Origin: CAMDPA01 sp963825625
Lineage (GTDB): Bacteria; Pseudomonadota; Alphaproteobacteria; Rhizobiales; Hyphomicrobiaceae
Length of the DNA stretch: 64,000 bases
NCBI GenBank assembly: GCA_963825625.1
Contig: CAWGUF010000019.1
Location: 62,001-126,000, forward strand
Direction: 5' to 3'
This document shows positions 15,414 through 23,380 of the stretch, one piece after another. The notes beneath the pieces are model-generated. The model saw only the letters and a program-made list of their open reading frames with translations. It was not told the origin of the DNA and searched no databases. Within the stretch, counting starts at the first letter, position 1. Each line of letters opens with the position of its first letter. The position numbers and the translations under genes are program-made.

Positions 15414-16230
15414 ATGCCCAAGGTATTAACACAGGACCAGCTGGACCGTTGGCGCCGTGATGGCGCCGTGTGGCCCTTCGATCTTCTGAGTGCAGATGAA
15501 GCCGCAGGCTACGCCCGGCGCTTCGAGGGGCTGGAGGCTTCGCTCGACGGTGAGGTGCAGTCCCGCTTCCGTATCAAGGCGCATCTGCCGTTTCCGTGGC
15601 TTTGGGATCTCGTCACCCATCCCCGCCTTTCCGACGCCGTGGAGGACCTGCTTGGCCCCGATATCGTGTGCTGGGGCTCGTCGTTCTTCACCAAGAAGCC
15701 GCACGACCCGCGCTTCGTCTCGTGGCATCAGGATTTCGACCTATTATGGGCTGGAGCCGCCGGAATCGATTACCGCCTGGGTGGCGTTCACCCGCGCCAA
15801 TTCCCAGTCCGGCTGCATGAAGTTCATTCCGGGCTCGCACAACGGCGCTGCAATCCTCGAGCACGACGAGACATTCGATCCCAAGAATTTGCTCTCGCGG
15901 GGCCAGACCATCAGGGAAATCGATGCAGGCACGGCGATGGAGATGCCGCTCGAGCCCGGCCAGGTCTCCTTCCACCACAACCGAACTATCCATTCATCCG
16001 AGCCGAACAACGCCGACTGGCCGCGCATCGGTTTTGCCATACACCTTTGTGCCGCGTCGGTGCGCCAGACCCAGTTCGACAATGCGTTGGCGATCCATCT
16101 GCGCGGTCAGGACCGGGACGGCAACTGGGTCGAGGATCCGCGGCCGGACTACGAGATGTCTCCCGCCAGCCTCAAGGCGGTGGACGAATATTGGCACCGC
16201 TACAAGACCGCCATGTCCGCGCAACGCTGA
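15414..16230 (+). CDS. Phytanoyl-CoA dioxygenase family protein, frameshifted as sequenced
   Basis: Fe(II)/2-oxoglutarate-dependent oxygenase of the PhyH type. The first part reads VLTQDQLDRWRRDGAVWPFD and reaches the iron-binding HxD of SWHQD near 15725. The reading frame then changes at about 15731, where one extra T gives gattt. In the next frame it continues TYYGLEPPESITAW, GCMKFIPGSHNGA, the second iron-binding histidine region HHNRTIHSSEPN, and ends at 16230. Removing one base restores a continuous protein of about 271 residues, the normal family size. The substrate is unknown. It lies 133 bases after the hlyD stop and 75 bases before the dioxygenase-like cupin on the same strand, so it may belong to either unit. 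Confidence 0.82.
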
Positions 16231-16304
16231 GTTGCCGCGCATCGGCTTGCCTTGGTCGTTCCAGCGGTCCAGGATGCCCGCGCATCCGTGAGGAGAACTG
16301 AGAC

Positions 16305-17468
16305 ATGTCGACATCGAAAGCCACCGCCAAGACCGAAGCGCATGGGTCCAATCGGGACAGCGCGCTGAAATCGCTGTACGACGACATCCACGTCCGAAAC
16401 ATGTTCCCGTTCTGGGCGACCTCGACGGAGGTCGAGCATGACGAGGTCAAGCAGCTGCTGGCCTCGGAGAAGGCGGTTCCGCACGTCTGGCGCTATGAGG
16501 ACGATATCAAGCCGATCCTGTTCCGCGCCGCCGAGCTGATCAAGATGGACGATTCGGAGCGCCGCTCTCTCATCTTGTGCAATCCGGGTCTTGGCGGCCG
16601 GCGCGCGACGGTCAGCACAATGTATACGGCCTATCGCCTCAACGATGCTAACGAGGTGATGCCGCCGCACAAGCATTCCCCCAGCGCCATCCGTTTCGGA
16701 CTGACTGGTGCCAGCAACTTCACCGGCGTGGACGGCGAGGACATAACGTTCGGGCCCGGCGACATGGTGCTCACCCCGAACGACACCTGGCACAATCACG
16801 GCAACGTCGGCAACGAGCCGGCGGTCAATCTTTCCGTGCTCGACCTGCCGCTGGTGGAAACGCTGAACGCGATCCACTTCGACCACGACTATATGGAGAC
16901 GGTGGACGGCAAGCCGGTGCGCATGAAGCAGCAGACCGCGCGGTTCTCCTCCGACCATTCGCTCAAGGCCTACGGGCACGGCGGCCTGAAGCCGCGCTTC
17001 ATCGACAACCACCGCAGCGCCGGCTACTCGTCGCCGATGTACGTGTACCGCTGGGAAATGATGCGCGACGTTCTCGAGCGCTTCAAGGACCACGACGGCG
17101 ATCCCTACGAGGCCGTCTCGATCGAATATACCGATCCTGTGAACGGCGGGCCGGTGTTCAAGACCATGACTTTCTTCGCGCAGATGCTGCGACCTGGCGA
17201 GCGTACGCGTCCGTTGCGGCAGACGGCGAACCTGCTGGTCGCGCCAATCGAGGGCTCGGGCTACTCGCTCGTCGATGGCAAGCGCTACGACTGGGTGCAG
17301 TACGATACGCTCGCTGTGCCCGGCGGCTCCTGGGTGGAGCATGCCAACGGCTCGGATAAGGACCCCGCTATCCTTTTCGTCGCCAGCGACGAGCCCGCGT
17401 TGAAGGCATTCTCGCTCTATCGCAAGTGGGGGCGAGAGGCGAACGACGAGCCAGTGCGTCTGGCCTAG
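16305..17468 (+). CDS. Cupin ring-cleavage dioxygenase, gentisate 1,2-dioxygenase-like
   Basis: Bicupin protein of 387 residues resembling gentisate, salicylate and 1-hydroxy-2-naphthoate 1,2-dioxygenases, Fe(II) enzymes that open a mono- or dihydroxylated aromatic acid ring. The first cupin carries iron-ligand candidates His122 and His124 (PPHKHSPSAIRFGL) and His163/His165 (WHNHGN). The second cupin (about 270-370, RTRPLRQTANLLVAPIEGSG) keeps the fold but not the full ligand set, as is normal in the family. The start has a good ribosome-binding site, GGAGAA eight bases upstream. No maleylpyruvate isomerase or hydrolase is adjacent, so the exact substrate is open. Confidence 0.88.
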   Translation: MSTSKATAKTEAHGSNRDSALKSLYDDIHVRNMFPFWATSTEVEHDEVKQLLASEKAVPHVWRYEDDIKPILFRAAELIKMDDSERRSLILCNPGLGGRRATVSTMYTAYRLNDANEVMPPHKHSPSAIRFGLTGASNFTGVDGEDITFGPGDMVLTPNDTWHNHGNVGNEPAVNLSVLDLPLVETLNAIHFDHDYMETVDGKPVRMKQQTARFSSDHSLKAYGHGGLKPRFIDNHRSAGYSSPMYVYRWEMMRDVLERFKDHDGDPYEAVSIEYTDPVNGGPVFKTMTFFAQMLRPGERTRPLRQTANLLVAPIEGSGYSLVDGKRYDWVQYDTLAVPGGSWVEHANGSDKDPAILFVASDEPALKAFSLYRKWGREANDEPVRLA

Positions 17469-17499
17469 CGCGGCCTGAACAGCAGGCGGGACCCGGTCG

Positions 17500-18492
17500 A
17501 TGGAGAACAGGGAGGGACGCCGCCACGGGGATCGCCACGGGGATCGCCACGGGGCGGCTCGGCAGGTCGGCGACGTTGATCGCATGTTCCGAGCCCGAAT
17601 TGCCCCGCATCTCAAGGGCATCGAGGCGGACCGCCTGCAGGCGCTCGCGAGCCGCAGGGGGCGGTGGTTCTGGGCGCTGTGGGGAATTGCGCTTGCCGCC
17701 GGTCTCGCCGGGTACGGAGCAATCCATTTCGAATGGTCATGGGCCGCGCCGTTTGTTGTGACCATCGGCAGCGTCGTTCTTGCCTGGAGCTGGGCAGAGG
17801 CGCCGATCGGGTCCTACGAGAGGAAGCTCGCGTCCTGGCTGCTCGAGCAAGTCGGCGGCGCCCTCGACGCGGTGCACTACGAGCCCGACGCGGGACGTTT
17901 CAGTCTGGCGGATTTCGACGCCGCGCAACTGCTGCCAACCTACAATCGACAGGCGATCGAGGACCGGTTTCACGGCAGCTATCGGCAATGCCGCTTTCAG
18001 ATGGTGCACGCCAATCTGCGCCTCAAATCGAGCGGTCGCTCCAGCAGCTCGCGAACCGTGTTCGATGGCGTGCTCGTCGAAATATCGACACCGCGCGCCA
18101 CCCGAGGGCGCATCGTCATTGCACGCGACAGAGGCCGGTTGGGCAATATCTTGTCGGGGCTCTTCAAGCCGGGCCAACGTGTCGAGATTGCGCATGCGGA
18201 GTTTGAAAGCAGCTACGAGGTCTACGCGGAGTACCCCGATGAGGCCTTGCAGTTCGTCTCCCGGCCGTTCGTGGAGAACTTCATCGCCCTGCAGGAGACG
18301 ACAGGCAGCGAGGATATCGTGGCCGCATTTCAGGGAGCGACCTTTCTGCTGGCAGTCAACTCCGTGAACGGCTTTGCGCAACACGTGACAGTGCACACGC
18401 CGGTCGAGCGATTGAAGGAGGCACTGGAGCTTGCGATCCACCGCGTCTCGGTGATCTTTCGCATCATCGACCGTCTGCATGGTGACGAATGA
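17500..18492 (+). CDS. DUF3137 family membrane protein
   Basis: Conserved bacterial membrane protein of unknown function. Two hydrophobic helices (FWALWGIALAAGLAGYGAI and APFVVTIGSVVLAWSWA) are followed by a large soluble domain with the family landmark YNRQAIEDRFHGSYR, then FDGVLVEI and FVENFIALQE. There are two candidate starts. ATG 17500 includes a 28-residue leader encoded partly by a threefold 12-base repeat (RHGDRHGDRHG). ATG 17584 (MFRARIAPHLKG) matches where conserved sequence begins and may be the real start. It follows the dioxygenase-like gene by about 30 bases on the same strand. No function is inferred. Confidence 0.8.
   Translation: MENREGRRHGDRHGDRHGAARQVGDVDRMFRARIAPHLKGIEADRLQALASRRGRWFWALWGIALAAGLAGYGAIHFEWSWAAPFVVTIGSVVLAWSWAEAPIGSYERKLASWLLEQVGGALDAVHYEPDAGRFSLADFDAAQLLPTYNRQAIEDRFHGSYRQCRFQMVHANLRLKSSGRSSSSRTVFDGVLVEISTPRATRGRIVIARDRGRLGNILSGLFKPGQRVEIAHAEFESSYEVYAEYPDEALQFVSRPFVENFIALQETTGSEDIVAAFQGATFLLAVNSVNGFAQHVTVHTPVERLKEALELAIHRVSVIFRIIDRLHGDE
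17519..17555 (+). repeat. Threefold 12-base tandem repeat
   Basis: The unit cgccacggggat occurs twice and a third time with the end changed, in frame with the longer start of the DUF3137 gene. It lies between the two possible start codons, so it could be a slippage-prone leader. Confidence 0.8.
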
Positions 18493-18661
18493 GGCCGCAC
18501 GGAGCTACCAAGCGGCCGGGGCGAAGGCTCCGGCTCGCCGGCTCGGCACATCAGTTGCCGGCCGCCGATATTCGCGTCGCAGCAAGTTGCCGTTGCCAGA
18601 CTGCGTTTATTTCGGTCAAACTATCGGTCAGTCCCCTTCACCAGCATCCGGAGAACTGCAC

Positions 18662-19795
18662 GTGCCAAAAGCCCAGGATACCAAGCTCATCTCCCACATC
18701 GATTGCGCCGGTGGCGGCCAGGTCTGGGTCGATGGCACGACGCTCTATTGTGCGCACATGGCTGCCCCGCATGGCACGACCATTTACGACGTCGCCGACC
18801 CTTCCAAGCCGCGCCAACTGGCTCACATCGAAATACCCATGGGCTGGCACAGCCACAAAGTCCGCGTCCAAGACGGGATCATGCTGGTCAATCACGAGAA
18901 GCTGGGGCAGGACGGCGATGCCTCTTTCGGCGGCGGACTCGGCATCTATGACGTATCCAAGCCTTCTGATCCGAAACTCATAACAAAGTGGAAGGTGAGC
19001 GCGGGGCGGGGCGTCCACCGCTACGACCACGACGGTCGCTATGCCTACATCTCGCCGACGGCGAAGGGGTATCATGGCAACTTCACGATGATCCTCGACC
19101 TCAAGGATCCCGCAAAGCCGGAGGAGGTCGGCCGCTGGTGGGTTCCTGGCCAATGGGAGGAAGGCGGCGAAGCGCCCAATATCGTGGATGGCGTGCCGCC
19201 GCGCTGCCATCACCCGATGCGCCTTGGCGATCGCCTATACGTCAGCTACTGGCACCACGGGTTCTATATCCTCGATATCTCGGACATGTCGAAGCCTAAG
19301 CTGATCTCGGAACGCCGCAACGGCATGGCCTTCCCGCATCCCACCCACACCTGCCTGCCTGTGCCTCAGGCAGTAAAAGGCCGGCAAATCATGATCGTGG
19401 CCGACGAGGACGTTGCCAAGAAGGTGCCGTCGCCGCCGTCGTTCGCCTGGGTCTACGATATCTCCGATGAGACATTCCCGACGCCGATTGCCTCGATCCA
19501 CGCGCCGGGTGTCGACAAGGATGGAAGCCCGCAACCGCCAATGACGGGTTGTCACCAACCATCCGAGCGCTTCAACGGCACCGTCATACCGTTTGCATGG
19601 TTCGCCCATGGTTTGTGGCTGTTCGACGTCGCGGACCCGTTCGCGCCGAAAGTCGTCGGCCATTATCAGCCCGATCCGGCGCCTGGCGCCCAACGCGCCT
19701 CATCCAACGATGTGACGATCGACGATCGCGGCCTCATCTACATGGTCGATCGGATCGGCGGCATCGATATCATCGAGGCCAAGGCCATGGCATGA
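18662..19795 (+). CDS. LVIVD-repeat beta-propeller-like protein
   Basis: Protein of 377 residues with repeating units of the form GxxIYDVSDPSKPxLI (TTIYDVADPSKPRQLAHI, LGIYDVSKPSDPKLI, MILDLKDPAKPEEV, FYILDISDMSKPKLI, LWLFDVADPFAPKVV). These are LVIVD repeats, expected to fold as a beta-propeller. It is rich in His, Trp and Asp, with clusters such as GWHSHK and CHHPMR that could bind metal, resembling selenium-binding-protein-like propellers. I see no clear signal peptide from the chosen start. GTG 18662 is preferred because GGAG stands eight bases upstream; an ATG at 18479 overlaps the DUF3137 gene but adds an unconserved leader. Function unknown. Confidence 0.82.
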   Translation: MPKAQDTKLISHIDCAGGGQVWVDGTTLYCAHMAAPHGTTIYDVADPSKPRQLAHIEIPMGWHSHKVRVQDGIMLVNHEKLGQDGDASFGGGLGIYDVSKPSDPKLITKWKVSAGRGVHRYDHDGRYAYISPTAKGYHGNFTMILDLKDPAKPEEVGRWWVPGQWEEGGEAPNIVDGVPPRCHHPMRLGDRLYVSYWHHGFYILDISDMSKPKLISERRNGMAFPHPTHTCLPVPQAVKGRQIMIVADEDVAKKVPSPPSFAWVYDISDETFPTPIASIHAPGVDKDGSPQPPMTGCHQPSERFNGTVIPFAWFAHGLWLFDVADPFAPKVVGHYQPDPAPGAQRASSNDVTIDDRGLIYMVDRIGGIDIIEAKAMA

Positions 19796-19901
19796 GTTCG
19801 GCCATGGCATGAGGCCGGGAGGACGGCTGAGGCGATCGTTGATCGTTCGCGTCAGCCGACACCGGGCCATGGCGGCGTTGTCCGCGGACAAGTCACCCGG
19901 T

Positions 19902-19924
19902 GGTCAGATCTGGGGTCAGATCTG
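19902..19924. repeat. Direct repeat ggtcagatctg x2
   Basis: Two adjacent 11-base copies, each containing the palindrome cagatctg, one base apart. They lie in the convergent gap between the LVIVD gene and the second hlyC-like gene, ten bases from the latter's stop. Role unknown. Confidence 0.75.
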
Positions 19925-19934
19925 GCCTCCGGGC

Positions 19935-20618
19935 TCAGTTTGCGGCGGGCTGGTTTTCGCCGCCTTGTGATGACTGCCGCGGCGCCAGCTCGCGGATCAT
20001 CGCCTTGCCATCCTTGCCGCGCGTGCGCAGTTTTACTGTCCGGCCCTTCCACTCGTTTTCGCGCAGCCGCTTCAGCACCGCCGTGACAGCGCGGGCATCG
20101 CCGATTGCATCGATAACCCACAGGACATCACCGGATCGCCATTCGTTCGGCTTCAGTCGGATCGGCTCGCCCGGCGCCGACGACAACCTCTGATCGACCT
20201 CGCCGGAGACACTAGCCCACAGCACCACGCAGACAGGCGCCGACAAGCCGTTTTTCCGTGATTGTGCCTCGACGATCGAGAACTGCCCGGTGACCATGGC
20301 CGGCACCACCATCCACTCCAGATCGGCGAGGCTGTAGTGCTTGTAGTGCGGTGCGCGCATCAACACCGAGACCACCTGGCCGAACGCAGCCGAGACGAGT
20401 TTGATGGCCGCAGCCCGCCGTTTCAACTCCTCCGGTGCGAGATCGGGCTGGCTCCCTCCGCCCGGCGGCGACGTTGCGACCGGCGCTGAAGCTGAAGCAG
20501 TCGGCGGGGGCGCAGGCGCAGCAGCGTTGCCGGCACTTGCGGCCGGCGGCGATGCCGTCGCCTCGAGTGGCTTGATCTTGTCGCCTAGTCTGTCTGTCTT
20601 CTTCGACCGTCCGAACAT
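19935..20618 (-). CDS. Second HlyC-like lysine acyltransferase homologue with Pro/Ala-rich N-terminal extension
   Basis: Protein of 227 residues. The last 150 are clearly homologous to the acyltransferase at 13175-13678: MVTGQFSIVEAQSRKNGL, VVLWASVSGEVDQRL, EWRSGDVLWVIDAIGD and NEWKGRTVKLRTRGKDG. The first 70 or so are a low-complexity Pro/Ala/Ser linker after MFGRSKKTDRLGDK. By eye, the HlyC catalytic His position is Tyr92 here, with His91 and His94 beside it (RAPHYKHYS), and the catalytic Asp position is Glu159 (NEWRSGD). It is therefore either a variant enzyme using a neighbouring histidine or an inactive relative. It is transcribed toward the RTX locus, separated by four genes. The ATG at 20618 follows GGAGAAGCGGGAT. 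Confidence 0.85.
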   Translation of the reverse strand: MFGRSKKTDRLGDKIKPLEATASPPAASAGNAAAPAPPPTASASAPVATSPPGGGSQPDLAPEELKRRAAAIKLVSAAFGQVVSVLMRAPHYKHYSLADLEWMVVPAMVTGQFSIVEAQSRKNGLSAPVCVVLWASVSGEVDQRLSSAPGEPIRLKPNEWRSGDVLWVIDAIGDARAVTAVLKRLRENEWKGRTVKLRTRGKDGKAMIRELAPRQSSQGGENQPAAN

Positions 20619-21037
20619 ATCCCGCTTCTCCGATACCAACACCATCCCACGGCAGGGAATCCTACACGCCGCAGATCTGTGGTCAACCTCAGCGTGTACA
20701 AGGCGACGTCAAATGATCAGCCTGGAAACACGATGCGTGCACCGTGCAGCTCGCCCGTCGTAGTGGCCCCGGATGCACGCGCTGCCCCAAGGCATTGCCG
20801 CGTTCGATCGCAGCAGGCGCCTCGGACGCATGCAGCCCGGCGGGACATTGCGAGTCATCGCCCGGCAGCCGCGCCGGTCTGCGCCGCGATTACGCTTCGC
20901 CGGACAGACCGTGCGGACTGGCCCGAGTGAGCACCGAATATTGCGGTCGTCGTGCTTTACCCGGCTCGCTGTCCCGCCTATTCTCCGCCCGATACGAGCC
21001 CCAAATCCTAATCCACCCGGTGCCGAGGAGACCCGAT
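20619..21037. other. Divergent intergenic region, no gene supported
   Basis: About 420 bases between the divergently transcribed second hlyC-like gene and the HMGL-like gene, so it must carry both promoters. Frames continue upstream of 21038, but their translations are Arg/Pro/Ser-rich with no recognisable domain. I see no clear operator. Confidence 0.5.
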
Positions 21038-22271
21038 ATGGCTGACCGTTATGTCAAAGAGAACGAGTGGTGGGTCTGCCCCTACAACGATGCCCCCGAG
21101 GTCAAGGCTGGCCGCACGCTGCCGGAGAAGGTCGAGATCCACGACGCGACGCTGCGCGATGGCGAGCAGACGCCTGGCATCGTCATGGACGTGAAGGACA
21201 AGATCGCCATTGCCGAGAAGCTGGCCGAGGTCGGCATCGAGCGCATCGAGGCGGGCATGCCGGCGGTGTCCGACATGGATTTCGAGGCGATCAAGCAGAT
21301 CTCCAAGCTTGGGCTGAAGTCCAAGATCTACTCGTTCGCGCGTGCCGTGAAGAGCGATATCGACAAGGCCCTGGAGTGCGGCTGTCATGGCGTCATCGTC
21401 GAGGTTCCGATCGGCTATCCGAAGCTCAAGTACCAGTTCAAGTGGACCTGGGAAGACGTGTTGAGGAAAAGCACCGACGTCGTGAACTACGCCAAGAGCC
21501 AAGGCCTGCACACGGTATTCTTCCCCTACGACACCACACGCGCCAACGAGGATGACTACGAGAACCTCTTGAAGCGCATGATGCAGGACGCCCCGCCCAA
21601 TTCCGTTGGCGTGGTCGACACCATGGGCTGCATCCTGCCCGACGCCATGAAATTCATGGTGCGCTGGACCAGCCGTCTCACCGGCCTGCCGGTCGAGGTT
21701 CATACTCATAACGATTTCGGCATGGGCGTTGCGACCGAGCTCGCCGGCGTCGAGGCCGGCGCGACCTGTGTCCACTCCTGCGCCAACGGGCTCGGCGAGC
21801 GTACTGGAAATGCGGCGCTGGAGGAACTCGCGGTCGCGCTGCACGTGCTGTACGGCTACGACAAGCAATACAATCTGGCCAAGCTGCCTGAGCTCGGCGA
21901 GGTCGTGAGCCGCATCACGGGCCGTGAGATTCCACCCAACAAGCCGATCCTGGGTTCGCGCAATTTTACGCGAGAAGTCTGGCATTGGCGTTGACCTCGT
22001 CGTGCGCGAGCCGCTTGCCATGTTCGGTACGCATCCCAAGCTGACGGGGCGCGAGGGCGACGTCGTGCTCGGCAAGAAGAGCGGCAAGGCGTCCATCACC
22101 TACACGCTCGAGCGTCTCGGCATTCAGGAGCCGGATGATGCGGCCGTGGCCGAGATGCTGAAGCTGGTGAAGGACCTTGGCATCAAGAAGCGCGGTCTTG
22201 TCACCGATGATGAGTTCCGCGGCATCGCCAAGGACGTTTTGGGGTCAGCCGGTAAGGCGGCTGCGGAATAA
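21038..22271 (+). CDS. HMGL-like pyruvate carboxyltransferase (homocitrate/isopropylmalate synthase type), frameshifted as sequenced
   Basis: DRE-TIM metallolyase-fold enzyme that condenses acetyl-CoA or a similar donor with a 2-oxoacid. The metal and catalytic motif DATLRDGEQTPG appears near residue 30, HTHNDFGMG supplies the second metal pair, and CANGLGERTGNAALEE is the conserved glycine loop. After NFTRE at about 21980 one extra G shifts the frame. The remainder, SGIGVDLVVREPLAMFGTHP through KKSGKASI, continues in the next frame to 22271. With the base removed the protein is about 410 residues, closest by eye to NifV/homocitrate-synthase-like members. No leucine- or lysine-pathway neighbours are present, so the exact reaction is not assigned. 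GAGGAG precedes the ATG by seven bases. Confidence 0.83.
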
Positions 22272-22278
22272 GCTGAAA

Positions 22279-22375
22279 TTGGGGACAGTCACCATTTTCC
22301 GGGGCGAGCGCGGCTCATTGTCAATCGCCTGGCGGAAAATATAGTGGCTGTCCCACTGCTGTCCCCATTTTGCTC
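22279..22375. repeat. REP-like palindromic element
   Basis: Inverted arms at 22281-22302 (ggggacagtcaccattttcc...) and 22333-22353 (its near reverse complement, ending ggctgtccc) enclose about 30 bases. A further half-copy, gtccccatttt, follows. The arm sequence resembles REP elements mobilised by REP-associated tyrosine transposases. It occupies almost the whole gap between two co-directional genes. Confidence 0.65.
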
Positions 22376-22411
22376 CCCATTTTGCGAAAATCCTCCGGCC
22401 CCGGGGCGGTC

Positions 22412-23152
22412 ATGAAGCAGCTCGAAAAACGTGTCGCTCTGATCACTGGCGGCAGCCGCGGCATTGGCCATGCCATCGCACAGGCATTCGCAGCCGAGGG
22501 CGCAACGGTGTTAATCACCTCGCGCAAGGCGGACGAGGTCGAGGCAGCTGCCCAGGCGCTGCGCGCGGACGGCGGTGATGTCGTCGGCATCGAGGCCGAT
22601 GTGAGCCGGGAGGCCGACGTCGACCGCGTTTTCGCACACCTGATGGATCGCCACGGCCGGCTCGATATTCTCGTGAATAATGCCGGTGTCACACGCGGCG
22701 GTCCGACAGAAGGGCTGGCGCTGGATGCCTGGCAGCACGTCATGGATGTCAACGTGACCGGAGCGTTCTTGTGCGCACGCGCTGCCTTCAAGGTCATGAA
22801 GCCGCAGCAGAGCGGGCGCATCATCAACATCGGCTCGATCGCCAGACAGACGCCGCGGCCGAATGGAGCCGCTTATTCCGTTTCCAAGAGTGCCGTCGCT
22901 GGTCTCACGCATTCGCTGGCTTTGGACGGTCGTGAGCACGGGATTGCGGTCTCGATCGTCCACCTTGGCGAGGCCGCGACGACATTCTCGGGCGGCCGGC
23001 GCGCCGAAGCAGCGGCACCGGCATTCCGCGCCCTGGAACCGGCAGAGGCTGCGCGTGTCGTGCTGCTGATGGCGGCGTTGCCGGCAGACGTGAACCTCTA
23101 TGAGGCCACGCTTCTGCCGCTCACCCAGCCTTCGTTCATCGGCCGCGGCTAA
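22412..23152 (+). CDS. SDR family NAD(P)-dependent oxidoreductase
   Basis: Classical short-chain dehydrogenase/reductase of 246 residues with a Rossmann fold. The cofactor motif is TGGSRGIG at residues 12-19, followed by LVNNAGVTRG, the catalytic serine region IINIGSIA, and Tyr/Lys in AYSVSKSA. The acidic/basic pattern after beta-2 (TSRKADEV) suggests NADPH, but this is weak. The C-terminal IVHLGEAATTF replaces the usual PG motif. ATG 22412 begins at the conserved MKQLEKRVALITGG; an upstream start at 22370 adds 14 unconserved residues. The substrate is unknown. It is convergent with hemY. Confidence 0.9.
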   Translation: MKQLEKRVALITGGSRGIGHAIAQAFAAEGATVLITSRKADEVEAAAQALRADGGDVVGIEADVSREADVDRVFAHLMDRHGRLDILVNNAGVTRGGPTEGLALDAWQHVMDVNVTGAFLCARAAFKVMKPQQSGRIINIGSIARQTPRPNGAAYSVSKSAVAGLTHSLALDGREHGIAVSIVHLGEAATTFSGGRRAEAAAPAFRALEPAEAARVVLLMAALPADVNLYEATLLPLTQPSFIGRG

Positions 23153-23203
23153 TGAGGCTTAGCGTGCCGGACGATTAATCGGACGCACGCGAAGGCCGCG
23201 AAT

Positions 23204-23277
23204 TGCGACCCGGCGCCAGTGCGCCGCCCCCGCGGAGGGCCCGGCCGAAGGCTGGTGCGGCCCGTGAGCGAAGAGAT
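23204..23277. repeat. Dispersed repeat, copy A (bidirectional terminator-like)
   Basis: About 74 bases, including gcgccgcccccgcggag and the hairpin cggccgaaggctgg, match the reverse complement of 63141-63218 with roughly ten to fifteen differences. It lies between convergent genes (SDR and hemY), as does the other copy, and carries a GC hairpin, which suggests a shared terminator-like role. Confidence 0.8.
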
Positions 23278-23380
23278 TATAGAGCGAGTGCATTTATCGC
23301 ACGAAGCTCTAGAGCCGCCAACGGCTCCTATCATCCAAGAAGCTGCGCTTCGTCGGTTACGCAGTCGCGCCCGTGCGCGG

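Noticed and set aside
15725..15740. Programmed frameshift in the PhyH-like gene
   Set aside because: No slippery heptamer or downstream structure stands out, and other breaks in the window have the same one-base-insertion form, favouring sequence error.
16200..17765. 521-codon minus-strand frame opposite the gentisate-dioxygenase-like gene
   Set aside because: The plus-strand gene has a complete cupin architecture with metal ligands and a ribosome-binding site. The antisense translation is Arg/His/Val-rich without motifs, as expected of high-GC shadow frames.
20744..21037. N-terminal extension of the HMGL-like protein
   Set aside because: The 98 extra residues are Arg/Pro/Ser-rich and unconserved in appearance, while ATG 21038 has a good ribosome-binding site directly before the conserved domain.
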